Positions 5,399 to 6,990 of a stretch of 6,990 bases of DNA are shown piece by piece. The position numbers and the translations under genes are program-made. The notes below the pieces were generated by a model. That model searched no databases and was not told the origin of the DNA. It saw only the letters and a program-made list of their open reading frames with translations. Within the stretch, counting starts at the first letter, position 1; the number at the start of each line of letters is the position of its first letter. Source of the DNA: an archaeon (lineage in GTDB: Archaea > Nanobdellota > Nanobdellia > SCGC-AAA011-G17 > PNOQ01); contig JAIOSD010000044.1 of assembly GCA_021107835.1 (NCBI GenBank), positions 1 to 6,990 of the forward strand, in the 5' to 3' direction.

Positions 5399-6097
5399 AT
5401 GGTAAAAAATCATATAAAAAGAATTGCAGCGCAAAACTCATGTCCAATAAAGAGAAAAATAACTAAATGGATTACTAAGCAAACACCAGGACCTCATAAA
5501 ACTGAAAATTCTCTACCTATGGGGGTACTTCTTAAAGAAATGCTTGGTTATTCAACTACTACAAAAGAAACAAAATATATTCTAAGCCAAGGAAAAATTT
5601 TAGTTAATGGAAAAGTCAGGAAAGATAAAAAATTCCCAGTTGGAATAATGGATGTTCTTACAGCAGATAAAGATAACTTTAGGATTATGATAGATAAAAA
5701 AGGAAAACTTGTTCCAGTAAAAATTTCAACAGCTGAAATAAAAATAAATCCAAAAAGGGTTATTAAAAAAACTACAATAAAAGGAAATAAGATTCAAGTG
5801 AATTTCTTAGATGGTACAAACTTGCTTTCAAAAGAGAAATATAGTACTGGAGACACAATAGTATTTTCAGATAATAAAGTAAAGGAGCACCTAAAATTCG
5901 AAAAAGGGGCTTTAATCTATATTCTTGCTGGGAAAAAAGTAGGGCATATTGGAGCAATAAAAGAAATTATAGAAACAAAAGGATCCCAACCAACAAAAAT
6001 AATTTTCACACAAGGAAAAGAAAACTTTGAAACACTAAAAAAATACGTATTTGTAATTGGAAAAACAAAACCAATTATAACTTTGCCAAATGAATAA
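5399..6097 (+). CDS. rps4e: Small-subunit ribosomal protein eS4 (S4e)
   Basis: eS4 is an archaeal/eukaryotic-specific protein of the 30S body and has no bacterial counterpart, so it is a strong marker of the domain. The 232-residue product begins with the family pattern HIKRIAAQNSCPIKRK and WITKQTPGPH (residues 5-32), followed by an S4 RNA-binding domain (VLLKEMLGYSTTTKETKYIL with GKILVNGKVRKDKKFPVGIMD, about 43-85), the central domain (IKINPKRVIKK, DGTNLLSKEKYSTGDT, 115-153) and a C-terminal KOW-like segment (ALIYILAGKKVGHIGAI, 171-187). The position between uL24 and uL5 is the usual archaeal one. It starts one base after uL24. Its last eight bases overlap the first of two possible uL5 starts. 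Confidence 0.97.
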   Translation: MVKNHIKRIAAQNSCPIKRKITKWITKQTPGPHKTENSLPMGVLLKEMLGYSTTTKETKYILSQGKILVNGKVRKDKKFPVGIMDVLTADKDNFRIMIDKKGKLVPVKISTAEIKINPKRVIKKTTIKGNKIQVNFLDGTNLLSKEKYSTGDTIVFSDNKVKEHLKFEKGALIYILAGKKVGHIGAIKEIIETKGSQPTKIIFTQGKENFETLKKYVFVIGKTKPIITLPNE

Positions 6098-6605
6098 GAT
6101 GAAAGAAATAAGGATAGAGAAAATAACCCTTAATGTAGGTGTTGGAGAAGCAGGGGATAAGCTAGAGAAAGCTATACTGCTGCTAAGTACATTAACAAAA
6201 AGAAAACCTCTACAAAACGTTTCTAAAAAAAGAATCCCTACTTGGGGAGTTCGTCCAGGATTAGCAATAGGTGCAAAAGTAACTCTTCGTGGAAAAGAAG
6301 CAGAAGAATTACTAAAAAAATTATTAAGTGCCGTAGATAACAAGCTAAAAATTACTTCGTTCGACAAAGAAGGAAACTTTTCATTCGGAGTACCAGAATA
6401 CATTGATATTCCAGAAGTAGAATATATTGTAGAAGTAGGTATTATAGGGCTGGAAGTAGCAGTTACTTTAATCAGACCTGGATTTAGAATTAAAAATAGA
6501 AAATACAAAACAAAAAAAATTCCAAAAAAACATAGGATAACAAAAGAAGAAGCAATAAAATATATGGAATCTAACTTTAATTTAAAAATAGGAGAGGAAG
6601 AATAA
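6090..6605 (+). CDS. rpl5: Large-subunit ribosomal protein uL5 (L5)
   Basis: uL5 is in the central protuberance, holding 5S rRNA and contacting P-site tRNA and the 30S head. The 171-residue form contains MKEIRIEKITLNVGVGEAGD (residues 4-23), KKRIPTWGVRPGLAIGAKVTLRG (46-68), FDKEGNFSFGVPEYIDIPEVEY (91-112), TLIRPGFRIKNRK (126-138) and IPKKHRITKEEA (144-155), all family hallmarks. Two starts are possible: ATG at 6090, overlapping eS4 by eight bases, or ATG at 6099, one base after the eS4 stop (TAAGATG). The second drops only MNK and resembles the other short junctions here, so it may be the real one. Neither has an SD. The last codons hold the purine-rich SD of uS14. Confidence 0.96.
   Translation: MNKMKEIRIEKITLNVGVGEAGDKLEKAILLLSTLTKRKPLQNVSKKRIPTWGVRPGLAIGAKVTLRGKEAEELLKKLLSAVDNKLKITSFDKEGNFSFGVPEYIDIPEVEYIVEVGIIGLEVAVTLIRPGFRIKNRKYKTKKIPKKHRITKEEAIKYMESNFNLKIGEEE
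6591..6598 (+). promoter_or_regulatory. Shine-Dalgarno sequence of uS14
   Basis: GGAGAGGA lies inside the end of uL5, eight bases before the ATG at 6607. It favours that start over an internal GTG at 6676, which has no comparable upstream signal. Confidence 0.6.
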
Positions 6606-6606
6606 A

Positions 6607-6837
6607 ATGACAACTAGTAGTTATAAAAAAGCATTTACACAACTTAGGGCAAAGCCAGTAAAGCTTGCTAAGTATGTGAAGCACAACAAACCAAAAGAAC
6701 GTTCATGTGGAGCAGCATTAAAGAAATGCAAAAGGTGTGGAAGAAATAAAGCACACATCCAAAAGTATGGACTAGGTTTATGTAGACAATGTTTTAGAGA
6801 TATTGCAAAAAAAATAGGATTTAAAAAATATAGCTGA
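6607..6837 (+). CDS. rps14: Small-subunit ribosomal protein uS14 (S14), zinc-binding form with N-terminal extension
   Basis: uS14 folds in the 30S head beside uS3 and uS10. The C-terminal half is the zinc-binding archaeal/eukaryotic type: C41-x2-C44 and C59-x2-C62 (KKCKRCG and GLCRQCFRDIAKKIGFKKYS) around a KYGLGL segment. The protein is 76 residues, against about 50-56 in most archaea. The extra 20-odd N-terminal residues (MTTSSYKKAFTQLRAKPVKL) are basic. Just before the zinc site, the usual FG-G-R pattern reads RSCGAALKK, so a fifth Cys (C34) replaces the common Phe. A GTG at 6676 (codon 24) would give a normal-length protein, but the ATG at 6607 has a good SD and the same one-base junction seen elsewhere, so it is preferred. 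Confidence 0.95.
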   Translation: MTTSSYKKAFTQLRAKPVKLAKYVKHNKPKERSCGAALKKCKRCGRNKAHIQKYGLGLCRQCFRDIAKKIGFKKYS

Positions 6838-6840
6838 GGT
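6836..6840 (+). promoter_or_regulatory. Shine-Dalgarno sequence of uS8
   Basis: GAGGT overlaps the TGA stop of uS14 and stands seven bases before the uS8 ATG at 6848. This is the only 10-base gap between genes in the window. Confidence 0.7.
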
Positions 6841-6847
6841 TTAAAAA

Positions 6848-6990
6848 ATGTCAATGAACGATACACTCGCAAATGCACTTTCAAGCATATTGAATTGTGA
6901 AAGAATAGGAAAAACTGAATGTAAAATAAATAATGTATCTAAAGTTATAAAGAATGCACTAGAAATATTACAAAAACATGGTTATGTTGG
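6848..6990 (+). CDS. rps8: Small-subunit ribosomal protein uS8 (S8), 3'-truncated by the window edge
   Basis: uS8 binds the central domain of 16S rRNA (helix 21) early in 30S assembly. In many prokaryotes it also represses its own operon by binding a similar structure in the mRNA. Only 47 codons are visible. They read MSMNDTLANALSSILNCERIG, then KTECKINNVSKVIKNALEIL and QKHGYVG, matching the archaeal N-terminus (D-LANALS-I-N-E--GK and the helix ending in HGY-G). A second ATG at 6854 is possible, but GAGGT seven bases before 6848 favours the first. The order uS14-uS8 is the expected archaeal one. No uS8-binding RNA structure was recognised in the visible part of the transcript. Confidence 0.95.
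   Translation, partial: MSMNDTLANALSSILNCERIGKTECKINNVSKVIKNALEILQKHGYV

Noticed and set aside
6035..6613. A 192-codon minus-strand frame opposite uL5
   Set aside because: It lies wholly against uL5 and the end of eS4, whose conserved sequences explain the bases; it is a composition effect in AT-rich DNA.
6838..6847. Gap before uS8 as an internal promoter
   Set aside because: Ten bases are too few for a TATA box plus BRE at the usual distance, and the sequence is explained by the SD and an A-rich spacer.
1..6990. Mobile element, defence system or other accessory island
   Set aside because: Every base is accounted for by conserved ribosomal, initiation-factor or RNase P genes in standard archaeal order, with no inverted repeats, transposase or foreign-looking segment seen.

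Overview
The window is part of an archaeal ribosomal-protein operon (the fused S10/spc-type cluster). It holds 16 protein genes, all on the + strand: uL4 (5' end outside the window), uL23, uL2, uS19, uL22, uS3, uL29, aIF1, the RNase P subunit Rpp29, uS17, uL14, uL24, eS4, uL5, uS14 and uS8 (3' end outside the window). Archaeal origin is supported by the gene order, by eS4, aIF1 and Rpp29 (families without bacterial counterparts at this locus), and by the archaeal/eukaryotic-type sequences of uL4, uL2, uS19 and uL22. The DNA is very AT-rich and Lys is mostly AAA. Proteins carry Lys/Glu-rich tails on otherwise compact cores, and uS14 has an extended N-terminus. This suggests an AT-rich lineage, perhaps DPANN (Pacearchaeota/Woesearchaeota-like), but that is inference; a ribosomal-protein tree is needed to place it.

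Layout: positions 1-3564 carry uL4-uL23-uL2-uS19-uL22-uS3, 3542-4627 carry uL29-aIF1-Rpp29-uS17, and 4614-6990 carry uL14-uL24-eS4-uL5-uS14-uS8. Packing is extreme. The largest gap between genes is 10 bases (before uS8), and seven neighbouring pairs overlap by 4 to 41 bases. No promoter, terminator, RNA gene, mobile element or CRISPR array is visible, so the whole window probably lies inside one long transcript that begins upstream (probably before or at uL3) and continues past uS8 (uL6 would be expected next).

The products work together: both ribosomal subunits, the initiation factor that monitors start-codon selection (aIF1) and a subunit of the tRNA 5'-processing enzyme (Rpp29) are made from one message. 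Start signals are of three kinds: junctions of the form TAA-A or TAA-AA-ATG with little or no Shine-Dalgarno (SD) sequence, overlapping stop/start pairs, and a minority of genes with recognisable SD sequences (uS3, aIF1, eS4, uS14, uS8).

I found no undescribed system. The observations worth a second look are recent-looking in-frame tandem repeats that build charged tails on uL22 and uS3, the 41-base uL4/uL23 overlap, the extended uS14 with an extra Cys, and the patterned intergenic junctions.
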